Of a stretch of DNA of 55,479 bases, positions 25,604 to 33,666 are shown in pieces. Location: assembly GCF_001637205.1 (NCBI RefSeq), contig NZ_LVJH01000020.1, forward strand, positions 1 through 55,479. The letters are read 5' to 3'. Positions within the stretch are counted from its first letter, which is position 1. Each line of letters starts with the position of its first letter. The notes under the pieces were generated by a model. The model was not told the DNA's origin, made no database searches, and saw nothing but the letters and a program-made list of their open reading frames with translations. The translations under genes were made by a program, and so were the position numbers. Source of the DNA: Paenibacillus glacialis. GTDB lineage: Bacteria > Bacillota > Bacilli > Paenibacillales > Paenibacillaceae.

Positions 25604-26683
25604 GTGGAAATAGGTATTACTTCGTTTGTAGAAACAAAGCCGGACGTTAAGACAGGGGAAGTCATAAGTCACGCACAGCGATTGCGTGAAGTTGTCGAGG
25701 AAATTGTCCTTGCCGATCAAGTGGGACTTGATGTGTTTGGCGTAGGTGAGCATCACCGGCAAGATTATGCAGCATCCTCACCAGCAATTGTACTGGCTGC
25801 GGCTGCAGCGCAGACGAAACGGATTCGGCTGACCAGCGCAGTGACGGTACTTTCTTCCCTTGATCCGGTGCGCGTTTTTCAGGATTTTGCTACGCTCGAC
25901 GGCATTTCAAATGGACGTGCGGAGATTATGGCGGGCAGGGGTTCCTTTATCGAATCATTTCCATTGTTTGGCTATGATTTGAATGACTATGATGAGCTGT
26001 TTGAAGAACATCTGGAATTGCTTCTTAAAATACGGGAGTCCGAAAAAGTAACCTGGAAGGGCGGGCATCGGCCAGCGATTAACCATTTGGGCGTGTATCC
26101 ACGGCCCGTTCAGAATTCTTTACCGATATGGGTTGGCAGCGGGGGCAGACAGGATTCTGCTATCCGTGCAGGTCTGTTAGGACTGCCACTGATACTGGCG
26201 ATCATTGGTGGAAGTCCCACGGATTTTGCACCGCTCGTGCAGCTTTATAGGAAAGCAGCAGCGCACGCTGGTCATGACCAATCGCGGCTTAAGGTTGGGT
26301 CGCACTCGATAGGATTTGTTGGAGAGAGTACTGAACGAGCTGCCGATACATTTTTTCCTTCTACCATGGCAGGTATGAATAAACTCGGCAAGGAGCGGGG
26401 CTGGGCGCATTATGATCGTTCTAGCTACGATGCCGCACGCAGCTTTGAAGGTGCACTATATGTCGGCGATCCCGAGACGGTTGCCCAGAAGATCATTCAC
26501 CTTCGCAAAAATGTAGGCGTTACACGCTTTATGCTGTATGTACCGTTAAGCACGATGCCGCATGCCGATGTGATGCGAGCTATTGAGCTGCTAGGAACAG
26601 AGGTAGCGCCCCGGGTTCGAGAGGAAATAACCAAGTGGGAAGCTGAGACGGAAAATGGATCATCATTCAATTTTGATTCATAA
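25604..26683 (+). CDS. LLM-class flavin-dependent monooxygenase
   Basis: The 359-residue protein has the luciferase-like TIM barrel. Visible family segments are LADQVGLDVFGVGEHH (residues about 38-53), TSAVTVLSSLDPVRVFQDFA and ISNGRAEIMAGRGSFIESFP, followed by ELLLKIRESEKVTWKGGHRP and LPIWVGSGGRQDSAIRAG. It would use FMNH2 from a separate reductase to oxygenate an organic substrate. The GTG start follows AAAGGAG by eight bases. The 36-base gap from the MFS gene implies co-transcription. Together with the esterase it may detoxify a ligand sensed by the TetR protein; this is inference. Confidence 0.88.
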   Translation: MEIGITSFVETKPDVKTGEVISHAQRLREVVEEIVLADQVGLDVFGVGEHHRQDYAASSPAIVLAAAAAQTKRIRLTSAVTVLSSLDPVRVFQDFATLDGISNGRAEIMAGRGSFIESFPLFGYDLNDYDELFEEHLELLLKIRESEKVTWKGGHRPAINHLGVYPRPVQNSLPIWVGSGGRQDSAIRAGLLGLPLILAIIGGSPTDFAPLVQLYRKAAAHAGHDQSRLKVGSHSIGFVGESTERAADTFFPSTMAGMNKLGKERGWAHYDRSSYDAARSFEGALYVGDPETVAQKIIHLRKNVGVTRFMLYVPLSTMPHADVMRAIELLGTEVAPRVREEITKWEAETENGSSFNFDS

Positions 26684-26730
26684 AACCACAATTGATTCGA
26701 GAGCACATTTAATTACTAGGAGGAATTGAC

Positions 26731-27669
26731 ATGGATTTTGAAAGTCGGATATTGCCTGAATTAAGACCAATAGTAGCACAATTTCCTGGTTTTCAATTAG
26801 AGGAAAATTTAGAGTGGAGCAGGAGCTTGTTGTCGAGTCCTCCTATTGAGAAGTCGGAGCACGTAAGCACGACAAGCCGGATGATTCCGGGCGCAGCTGG
26901 TGAGATACTGGTCAAAATTTACGAACCCGCCCAGCGAACTGGTGCTAATCTTCCGGCTATGCTGTGGATTCACGGGGGAGGTTATGTGTTGGGGCACCCC
27001 GATATGGACGATGCTTTGTGCGAACGCTTCGTGCAGGCGGCTAAGTGCGTCGTCGTATCGGTCGATTATCGACTTGCTCCCGAGCACCCCTATCCAGCTG
27101 CCATCGATGACTGTTATGCCGGTTTGACTTGGATGACGGGCGAAGCTGAGTCGCTGGGAATCGATTTGGATCGGGTCGCGATTGCCGGTGCAAGTGGGGG
27201 CGGTGGTCTGACCGCAGCGCTTGCTTTAATGGCTCGCGATAAAGGCGGGCCAGCTCTCATATTCCAAATGCCGCTGTATCCGATGATCGACAACCGCAAT
27301 ATTTCGGCATCGAGCCATGAAATTACAGCCGATAACGCAACCTGGAACCGGACGAACAATTTGGCGGCCTGGAGCATGTACTTAGGAGAGAGTACCGACG
27401 CCAGCGAGGTATCCCCATATGCGGTGCCAGCGAGAGCGGAAAGCTTGGCGGGGCTGCCGCCGACCTATACTTGCGTAGGCCAGGTCGATCTGTTCCGAGA
27501 TGAGACGATCGAATATGTGACACGCCTTGCGCAAGCGGGCGTAGACGTCGAATTTCATCTGTATCCCGGCACCTTCCACAGCTTTGAAATGATCGTTCCG
27601 CAAGCGGAAGTGAGCCAGCGTGCCAGCCAAAGCTATGTGGATGCGATGGCGAGAGCACTTAATCCTTAA
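26731..27669 (+). CDS. Alpha/beta hydrolase, HSL-family esterase
   Basis: The 312-residue protein is a complete hormone-sensitive-lipase-type esterase. The oxyanion-hole HGGG is at residues 81-84 and the nucleophile Ser155 is in GASGGG. The acid is Asp253 (GQVDLFRDE) and His283 lies in GTFHSFE. The SVDYRLAPEHPYPAAIDD segment is typical of the family. It hydrolyses short-chain carboxylic esters in the cytosol. AGGAGG precedes the ATG. It is the last gene of the TetR-controlled unit, 47 bases after the monooxygenase. A Baeyer-Villiger-like oxidation followed by ester cleavage is one way the two could cooperate, though the sequence does not prove it. Confidence 0.9.
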   Translation: MDFESRILPELRPIVAQFPGFQLEENLEWSRSLLSSPPIEKSEHVSTTSRMIPGAAGEILVKIYEPAQRTGANLPAMLWIHGGGYVLGHPDMDDALCERFVQAAKCVVVSVDYRLAPEHPYPAAIDDCYAGLTWMTGEAESLGIDLDRVAIAGASGGGGLTAALALMARDKGGPALIFQMPLYPMIDNRNISASSHEITADNATWNRTNNLAAWSMYLGESTDASEVSPYAVPARAESLAGLPPTYTCVGQVDLFRDETIEYVTRLAQAGVDVEFHLYPGTFHSFEMIVPQAEVSQRASQSYVDAMARALNP

Positions 27670-27677
27670 ACAATTAA

Positions 27678-27701
27678 TGGAGCTGTCTCCAAAGGTTTTT
27701 G
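27678..27701 (+). terminator. Weak terminator after esterase gene
   Basis: TGGAG and CTCCA form a 5-bp stem with loop CTGT, followed by AAGG and a run of five T. Confidence 0.45.
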
Positions 27702-27730
27702 TTCTAAATTAAATAAATGGCATCTCAACC

Positions 27731-27771
27731 CAAACAGTCCCGATGAAGTGTTCATTCATCGGGACTGTTTG
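27731..27771. terminator. Perfect 17-bp hairpin between convergent genes
   Basis: CAAACAGTCCCGATGAA (27731-27747) and its exact reverse complement (27755-27771) flank a seven-base loop. It lies between the convergent esterase and nagA genes and likely stops transcription from both sides. Confidence 0.7.
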
Positions 27772-27798
27772 CATATAGGACTCATGAACTTCGTTTAC

Positions 27799-28941
27799 TC
27801 ATAGAATTTGACCACCCACCATCGTCCATAGAACTTGAAATTCATCATCCAATAGGACTAGGTCGGCATCGAAACCAGATGAAATTTCGCCCTTTTGTTG
27901 AAATCCGAGAATATTGGCCGGGGTAGTTGAAGCCATCTGTACGGCATCTATCAAGGAAATTCCGGTTTCGACAGTATAACGTAATGCTTCATTCATGGTA
28001 ACTGTACTGGAGGCTAGCGTCCCATCCTCTAGCCTCGCAATGCCACCCTCTACCGTGACATGATGGCCTCCAAATATATAATTCCCATCGCCCATACCCA
28101 TGGCTTGTAAAGCATCTGTGATTAAGACCATTCCTTCTGGTCCTTTTATGCTATGCATCAATCGAATGATAGCAGGATGTAGATGGACATTATCCACAAT
28201 TGCTTGAAGACTCACATGTTTCTCTTCGAAAGCAGCCACAATCAGACCCGGATCTCGATGATGAATCGGTCGCATGCCATTAAAACAATGCGTAACATGA
28301 CTTGCACCAGCTGTAAAGGCTTGTTTGGCTTCCTCATATGTGGCATCAGAGTGAGCGATCGATATAACGACTCCTTGTTCTTTCAAAAAGGAAATTAAGT
28401 CCATTGCTCCTGGTAACTCAGGAGCAATAGTAACCATCTTAATGAGGGAACCTGCTTCCTGAAAAATGATTTTCATTTCTTCTAGGTTGGGATGCCGTAA
28501 ATACTTTTCATTCTGCATTCCTTTTCGCTTCGGATTCAGATAAGGTCCCTCTAAGTGAATCCCTGCGATCTTTGCTCCTACTTCTTGTCCCATTACACGC
28601 TTGACACTACGAATCATTTCTAGAAGATCCTCCATCGTAGAACTAACAGATGTAGCCAGAAATGAGGTGCATCCCGTCGAAGCACAAGCACGTGAAACTT
28701 CTTGAATACTCTCTTCAGTACCGTCCATCATATCCAAACCATTGGCACCGTGGATATGAACATCTATCATCCCTGGTACTAACAAATGCCCTCTAGCATC
28801 AATCAGTTCATGATCTCCCTCTAGAATAGGAAGATCACCTGTGTCAATCCTCATGATTTTTCCTTCAGAAATCCACACATTGGCTGTTGGAACGATACTG
28901 TTTCGAAGTACCATTTGTACATTATGCAAAATATAATTCAT
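27799..28941 (-). CDS. nagA: N-acetylglucosamine-6-phosphate deacetylase
   Basis: The 380-residue protein is a full-length amidohydrolase-superfamily NagA. Visible motifs are the metal-binding DVHIHGANGLDMMDGT, IHLEGPYLNPKRKGMQ with the conserved Glu, IAHSDATYEEA and THCFNGMRPIHHRDPG with ligand histidines, and the catalytic Asp in LITDALQAMGMGDG. It converts N-acetylglucosamine-6-phosphate to glucosamine-6-phosphate and acetate in amino-sugar and wall recycling. It follows the DeoR-family regulator gene by 27 bases on the same strand. No nagB gene is present here, so the deaminase step must be encoded elsewhere. Confidence 0.93.
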   Translation of the reverse strand: MNYILHNVQMVLRNSIVPTANVWISEGKIMRIDTGDLPILEGDHELIDARGHLLVPGMIDVHIHGANGLDMMDGTEESIQEVSRACASTGCTSFLATSVSSTMEDLLEMIRSVKRVMGQEVGAKIAGIHLEGPYLNPKRKGMQNEKYLRHPNLEEMKIIFQEAGSLIKMVTIAPELPGAMDLISFLKEQGVVISIAHSDATYEEAKQAFTAGASHVTHCFNGMRPIHHRDPGLIVAAFEEKHVSLQAIVDNVHLHPAIIRLMHSIKGPEGMVLITDALQAMGMGDGNYIFGGHHVTVEGGIARLEDGTLASSTVTMNEALRYTVETGISLIDAVQMASTTPANILGFQQKGEISSGFDADLVLLDDEFQVLWTMVGGQIL

Positions 28942-28968
28942 AAAAAATCCTCCTCTTCCCTCTGGGTA

Positions 28969-29754
28969 TCAATCTTGCTTTCGAACCTCTTCATGTTCTT
29001 CCTGACACTCAATAACAGTGATGTTCTTCTGATCGAGAACTTCTCTTATTTCACTCGGAATTTCTCGATTTGTAATTAAAATGTCAACGAAATCAAAGTC
29101 TAGCCGATGAACAGATTTTCCAATAAATTTTGTGTGATCAGCCACTACGATAACCTGATCCGATCTTCGGGCCATTTCTTTCTTTACTCGGACATCTTCT
29201 TCATATGGATAATAGAGTCCATCAGATCGGATTGCCGATGCTCCAATAAAGGCTTTATCAGCATGAATTTCACTTAGTTTATCGATAATGGAAGAGCCAT
29301 ATAAGAAACGGTGTTTTACATTCAAGTAACCACCGAGAACATAAATTTGAAGATCCTCACGATTCGATAAGATCCCTACGTTATCAATCGAGTGCGTGAC
29401 AGCCGTAATATTTTTCGCGCTAATTTGTTCTGCGACAAATTGTACTGTGGTTGATACGTCTAAAATCACAGTCTCATGGTCTTGGATAAGTTTTGCCCCA
29501 AACTTGCCTATTCTTTGCTTACTCTCGGACTCATCAATCAAACGATCCTGATAAGATAACATTTCTTTCTGTAACTCAGGTAACGATAGCCCCCCATGAG
29601 TTCGAATAACAACGCCTTCTTGAACTAATCTAACAATATCCCTTCGTGCAGTATCCCTTGATACTTCAAATTGCGTACATATATCTATAACACTCATCGT
29701 TTGGTGTTGTTTCAAGTATTCGAGTATTTTTAACAATCTTTCCTCTTGATACAC
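28969..29754 (-). CDS. DeoR-family sugar-phosphate-responsive repressor
   Basis: The 261-residue protein has an N-terminal DeoR helix-turn-helix (EERLLKILEYLKQHQTMSVI, then FEVSRDTARRDIVRLVQEGV; the TARRD motif is at about 34-38). A DeoR C-terminal sensor domain follows, with GLYYPYEEDVRVKKEMARRS and VVADHTKFIGKS, where sugar phosphates bind. It is first in an operon with nagA, so an amino-sugar phosphate is the likely inducer. The start is GTG with AAGGAGG ten bases upstream. Repeated TATAAGT sites upstream suggest autoregulation. Confidence 0.9.
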   Translation of the reverse strand: MYQEERLLKILEYLKQHQTMSVIDICTQFEVSRDTARRDIVRLVQEGVVIRTHGGLSLPELQKEMLSYQDRLIDESESKQRIGKFGAKLIQDHETVILDVSTTVQFVAEQISAKNITAVTHSIDNVGILSNREDLQIYVLGGYLNVKHRFLYGSSIIDKLSEIHADKAFIGASAIRSDGLYYPYEEDVRVKKEMARRSDQVIVVADHTKFIGKSVHRLDFDFVDILITNREIPSEIREVLDQKNITVIECQEEHEEVRKQD

Positions 29755-29769
29755 AATACATGCACCTCC

Positions 29770-29842
29770 TTATAAGTGATTATAATTATATTTATAAGTA
29801 TTTACAAGTATATTTTAATTATGTTTAAGCATATATAAGTGT
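29770..29842 (-). promoter_or_regulatory. DeoR-type operator repeats
   Basis: Four similar sites occur in the same orientation: TTATAAGTG (29770-29778), TTTATAAGTA (29791-29800), TTTACAAGTA (29801-29810) and TATAAGTG (29834-29841). DeoR-family repressors often bind such spaced direct repeats in their own promoter region. The stretch is very AT-rich, so some copies may be chance. Confidence 0.5.
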
Positions 29843-30204
29843 TTATTCCTGACAGTTGAAGAATATAACAGTACGTCTAGTACCTACCTCTTACGTGCTA
29901 TTCATGAGTCTACTGAAAGACTTACATTTTGATTAGGTTTGTGGTCTTCTTAGGCTATATTTTAATCCATTAGTTTCAATATTCGTTTGAGGTTAACGGT
30001 GAATATGGCAGGACTTTGGAAAAGAGTGGAGAGAACCATTATGAGGGAATTGCAGACTTTTAGAAATATTTACAAATATTCGACTTATATGATGAAAATA
30101 AATTCTAATTTTAAAAAATGACAAATTTCGACAGCATATGACCTCGGTTAAAGACTATACTCAACTATGCTCAGCATAATAAATTTATGAAAGGGGGGGG
30201 GATT
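29843..30204. other. Intergenic, possible 26-codon frame at 30041-30121
   Basis: AT-rich sequence without a clear gene. A tiny frame (MRELQTFRNIYKYSTYMMKI...) has GGAG nine bases upstream, but nothing else supports it. TATGCTCAGCATA near 30167 is a short dyad just before the next gene. Confidence 0.25.
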
Positions 30205-30843
30205 TTGAAATTTATTAGAATTTTGTTACTAATTTCAAGCTCTGTATTAGGAGTCGTTAGTTATTTCTTAATTCTTAACATTATTTTTACGATAGGAGAT
30301 AGGGAGAGTGTATTTACACAGAGAAACCCCATAGTTACTGTAACATCAATTCTTTTATTATTAATAATTATTGTAAGCTATATTGTACTATTTATTAGGC
30401 CGAGTAAAAGAGGAAATGAAAAATTTATAATAATAAATATTGTAGTATATTTCTTTTTTCTAATTAGCACACCATATTTTCAGACACTTAAACTTGAAAT
30501 TAGTCATTATTTGAAGACACCTTCATCACAAGCTCAACAGGATATCATTAAAAGTTTTGGGTTAGAACTTAAAAAAAATCAACTTCCTTATGAAATTGAT
30601 TCAAAATTAAGTGAAAAAAGAACACATGAGGAGATTATTAGACATGTGGTTATTCTCAATAAAAATGTAGAGGGGAAAATCAAAAAAAGTGAAATAGATG
30701 CAATATTGAGTAAGACGCCTAATATTAATCTTAAGTTACGAATTTATGACAAAAATAAACAAGAATATGTATCTATTATCATAGATGAATATAGAAATAT
30801 TATATATTGTAATCCAGTCGATTTTTGTGAGAATAATGACTAA
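30205..30843 (+). CDS. Hypothetical membrane protein
   Basis: The predicted protein has 212 residues. Three hydrophobic segments lie near residues 5-27, 43-61 and 72-90 and are followed by a soluble charged domain of about 120 residues. That C-terminal domain shows no motif I recognise. The start is TTG at 30205, because AAAGGGGGGGGG directly upstream is a ribosome binding site; an ATG six codons earlier would place that site inside the gene. The nine-G run could slip, but only within the leader if the TTG start is right. The DNA is strongly AT-rich. Function unknown. Confidence 0.55.
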   Translation: MKFIRILLLISSSVLGVVSYFLILNIIFTIGDRESVFTQRNPIVTVTSILLLLIIIVSYIVLFIRPSKRGNEKFIIINIVVYFFFLISTPYFQTLKLEISHYLKTPSSQAQQDIIKSFGLELKKNQLPYEIDSKLSEKRTHEEIIRHVVILNKNVEGKIKKSEIDAILSKTPNINLKLRIYDKNKQEYVSIIIDEYRNIIYCNPVDFCENND

Positions 30844-30865
30844 ATGAAATCTAAAGGGGAAAAAC

Positions 30866-30957
30866 ATGGAAAAGGTTACCTTGACGATTAAAATGTAAGC
30901 GGATACACTGAATACAAATATATGAAAACTGAAGGTGAGAGATGGTATGGAACAAAT
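30866..30957 (+). pseudogene. Frameshifted small-gene start
   Basis: After an AAAGGGG site an ATG opens MEKVTLTIKM and a stop. A one-base shift would continue it as VSGYTEYKYMKTEGERWYG into the next gene. This looks like the 5' end of a small gene broken by a frameshift, with the rest replaced by the kinase gene. Its family is not recognised. Confidence 0.3.
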
Positions 30958-31441
30958 AATTCCATTATTTATCGTGACTGGTGCAAGTGGATCAGGTAAA
31001 TCCTACGTTATCAATGAGTTGAGAAAAATATTGCCAGACTATGATATCTTTGATCCTGATGATATCCGTGAGTTTATTTCAGATGATACTGTAATACAAA
31101 ACATCTGGCTTCGTGTTGCGAGAAATATTGCTGAAAGTGGTCGCATGACCATAATATGCGGTACAGAGATGCCAGAGGATATTGCAAAGTGTGTGGATTT
31201 TTCTTATTTCAAGCACATCTATTACCTGAATTTACATTGTGATGAGGAAACTCGTGAGAAACGATTACGTCAAAGAAACTGGTCAGAAGAAATGATTCAA
31301 AACCATAAAGATTTCGCCAAATGGCTGGTCGAAAACGCTGATAAGGCATATATGCCTCACATGCCGATCGTAGACACTTCTAATACCGATGTAAGTGAAA
31401 TTGCTGCACAAATAAAAGAATGGGTTATTAAATACTCATAG
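30947..31441 (+). CDS. P-loop nucleotide kinase-like protein
   Basis: The 164-residue protein starts with PLFIVTGASGSGKSYVINEL, a Walker A loop with Lys18, followed by FDPDDIREFISDD as in shikimate/gluconate-type small kinases. A lid-like segment TREKRLRQRNWSEEMIQNHK lies near residue 105. These features fit the AAA_33/AAA_18 class of small kinases that phosphorylate nucleosides or other small molecules. AAGGTGAG upstream fits the ATG at 30947 better than a GTG four codons earlier. The substrate cannot be told. The terminal stretch to 31602 holds no further gene. Confidence 0.75.
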   Translation: MEQIIPLFIVTGASGSGKSYVINELRKILPDYDIFDPDDIREFISDDTVIQNIWLRVARNIAESGRMTIICGTEMPEDIAKCVDFSYFKHIYYLNLHCDEETREKRLRQRNWSEEMIQNHKDFAKWLVENADKAYMPHMPIVDTSNTDVSEIAAQIKEWVIKYS

Positions 31442-31602
31442 CTTTACTGAGAAAGAAATCTTATGAATTTAGTGATTAGACGGTTTTAAGTCGGAAAGAG
31501 ACAAATGATAACCTAGAAAAAAGATCAAGCAAACGGAATACGATAGTTACATAAAGACAGCGGTATCTGTTCTGCTTGAAATAAAAAAAATTGTACGTAT
31601 AT

Positions 31603-31632
31603 TTGAATTCATAGATGGTATAGTAATATAAT
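31603..31632 (+). promoter_or_regulatory. deoD promoter
   Basis: TTGAAT (31603-31608), an 18-base spacer and a perfect TATAAT (31627-31632) lie 29 bases before the deoD start codon. Confidence 0.6.
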
Positions 31633-31663
31633 ATTCAAGCAACACACATAGGAGGTATAAATG

Positions 31664-32386
31664 ATGTCAACACCACACAATACAGCACAAAATGGAGAAA
31701 TCGCGAAAACAGTATTAATGCCAGGAGATCCTTTGCGAGCAAAATATATCGCAGAAACATATTTAGAAAACCCAACGCAATTCAACACGGTACGAAATAT
31801 GTTTGGATACACCGGAACCTATAAAGGTGTAGAAGTATCAGTAATGGGTTCTGGAATGGGAATGCCAAGTATCGGTATTTATTCTTATGAATTATACAAA
31901 AGCTATGGCGTAGAAAATATCATTCGTATTGGTAGTGCGGGAGCATATACAGATAAATTAAATTTGTATGATTTGGTTCTTGCAGATAGTGCATGGAGTG
32001 AATCTACATTTGCCTTTGTGCAAAGTGGAGTAGAAGGAAATGTACAACTACCAAGTGAATCATTAAATGAAAAAATGGAAGCAGCTGCTAAGCGCATTAA
32101 CAAACCACTCATGACTGCAAGAATCCATTCAAGTGATGTATTCTATCATGAAGATAATGTGCCTAACCACAATGATTTCTACAATGAACATGGATGTGTC
32201 TGTGTAGAGATGGAAAGTTATGCATTGTTCCATAATGCGAAAGTATTAGGTAAACATGCTGCTTGTATTCTTACAATCTCAGATTCACTAGTAACACATG
32301 CTGTAACAACCGCAGAAGAAAGACAATCTTCTTTTAATAACATGATGGAAGTTGCATTAGAAGCGGCGATTTCTATTGCACACTAA
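31664..32386 (+). CDS. deoD: Purine-nucleoside phosphorylase, DeoD type
   Basis: The 240-residue protein is a full-length trimeric-fold, hexameric DeoD-type phosphorylase. Diagnostic segments are VLMPGDPLRAKYIAETYLEN, RNMFGYTGTYKGVEVSVMGS and GMGMPSIGIYSYEL, then IRIGSAGAYTDKLNLYDLVL and VEMESYALFHNAKVLGKHAA. ILTISDS has the conserved Asp of the purine site. It splits purine ribo- and deoxyribonucleosides with phosphate to a free base and sugar-1-phosphate. Two ATGs are adjacent; the second is eight bases after GGAGG and matches the usual MSTPH start. It is a single-gene unit with its own promoter and terminator. Confidence 0.93.
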   Translation: MSTPHNTAQNGEIAKTVLMPGDPLRAKYIAETYLENPTQFNTVRNMFGYTGTYKGVEVSVMGSGMGMPSIGIYSYELYKSYGVENIIRIGSAGAYTDKLNLYDLVLADSAWSESTFAFVQSGVEGNVQLPSESLNEKMEAAAKRINKPLMTARIHSSDVFYHEDNVPNHNDFYNEHGCVCVEMESYALFHNAKVLGKHAACILTISDSLVTHAVTTAEERQSSFNNMMEVALEAAISIAH

Positions 32387-32456
32387 AGAATTTGTAGTAG
32401 ATTAAGATGCATGTTTTGGACGGGTAAAGTAAACTATATATACAACAAAACTTAAA

Positions 32457-32503
32457 GCCGAGCAGAAATCAGGTGATTACTCCTGATTTCTGCTCGGCTT
32501 TTT
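32457..32503 (+). terminator. Strong terminator after deoD
   Basis: GCCGAGCAGAAATCAGG (32457-32473) pairs perfectly with its reverse complement at 32482-32498, and TTTTT follows. It marks the left border of the biosynthetic cluster. Confidence 0.88.
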
Positions 32504-33255
32504 ACACTTAATTGAATTAACCATCTGTTTTATCGACTGACCATAATCACCATGTTTACTGAGGGGATGAGTAAGAAGAGTAGCAGATAAGCCACTAACC
32601 TAGTTTGAACCATGTAATAGCCAGTAGAAAAGCTGTGCATTGGCTTATAAGCCAATAAAAAAACAATGAAAGCTTAGTGATAGCTCTCCTTAACTAGTGA
32701 AAGCGATAATTCGGCAATTAAAATTAAGCACGGTAATTGCTCTTCTGCTACATCTGGTTCACAAAAAAAATGCTCCTCTTGAACACAAGAATATCCAATT
32801 ATTAACAGGGTTAAAACATTAAATATAAGTATGAGGAATAAGTAAACAAAAGTATCATTTTTTGGTTATTAATGATAAAGTTGTATTAAAATAGTGTTCT
32901 TTGACAAATCAATAGACTCATAGATTGCAACAAAATAATTATCCTTTTACTAGATTAATTACACAAATTCACGAATTACCATCTTTGGTATCGAGACATG
33001 TAACATCGTCAGTTTTCCCCCAACAAGTAAGACTACACGTTAATTTATAATCACATACCCTATTACGAACTCAGCATTCGTACTCAATCCACTCGAATAA
33101 GTACTATTTAATTCAATCTACTAACCTACTAACTCACATATCTCAGATGATTTCTATTAACTTGGTTTTTTGGTGTCTCCAGTTAAGGCATTGAAGCATT
33201 ATTTATGCTGTTAAAGATTATCTCTATTTAATATTCCATAAGGGAGCGTGTATTT
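32504..33255. other. Gene-free leader region of the NRPS/PKS cluster
   Basis: About 750 AT-rich bases without any coding frame. ATTGGCTTATAAGCCAAT (32639-32656) is a perfect 18-base palindrome and a candidate regulator site. TTGACA at 32901 is a possible -35, but no good -10 stands at the right distance (ATTGCA after 17). No T-box or known riboswitch pattern was recognised. The cluster promoter probably lies here. Confidence 0.5.
32639..32656. repeat. Perfect 18-base palindrome upstream of cluster
   Basis: ATTGGCTTATAAGCCAAT equals its own reverse complement and is followed by AAAAAAACA. It could be an operator for a dimeric regulator. Confidence 0.55.
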
Positions 33256-33639
33256 ATGTTTAGAGAAATCCATAAGTCCAAAATCCATCGTGCAGTTGTA
33301 ACAGAAGCAAATTTAAATTATGTAGGAAGCATTACGATCGATGAAGATATTCTAGATGCGTCTAATATCATTGAGAACGAGAAGGTACAGATCGTTAACA
33401 TCAATAACGGAGCAAGACTAGAGACATATGTCATTGTTGGACCAAGAGGATCTGGTGTTGTTTGTCTAAATGGAGCAGCTGCTCGGTTGGTACAACCTGG
33501 TGATCTGGTGATTATTATCTCGTACGCAATGATGGAAGAGAGCGAAGCAAGGAATTACAAGCCTAATGTAGTTATTATGGATGAAAATAATCGCATCGTA
33601 ACGGACTCTTATAAAGAGCTGCATTCCACTACGGTTTAA
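33256..33639 (+). CDS. panD: Aspartate 1-decarboxylase proenzyme
   Basis: The 127-residue protein is a complete PanD. The autocleavage pair Gly24-Ser25 stands in NYVGSITID, which yields the pyruvoyl group on Ser25. Lys9, Arg54 and Tyr58 of the active site are present. [20 protein letters not shown] is the usual C-terminal part. It makes beta-alanine from L-aspartate. Normally panD sits with panB and panC; here it stands alone, 27 bases before the giant synthetase gene, with GGGAGCG upstream. It probably supplies beta-alanine either as a building block for a later module or, through pantothenate, for carrier-protein cofactors. Confidence 0.93.
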   Translation: MFREIHKSKIHRAVVTEANLNYVGSITIDEDILDASNIIENEKVQIVNINNGARLETYVIVGPRGSGVVCLNGAAARLVQPGDLVIIISYAMMEESEARNYKPNVVIMDENNRIVTDSYKELHSTTV

Positions 33640-33666
33640 TATCTGAGACGAAAGTAGGGGAGCTAA

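Noticed and set aside
30041..30121. 26-codon frame upstream of the membrane-protein gene
   Set aside because: A weak GGAG is its only support. The DNA is AT-rich and such frames occur by chance.
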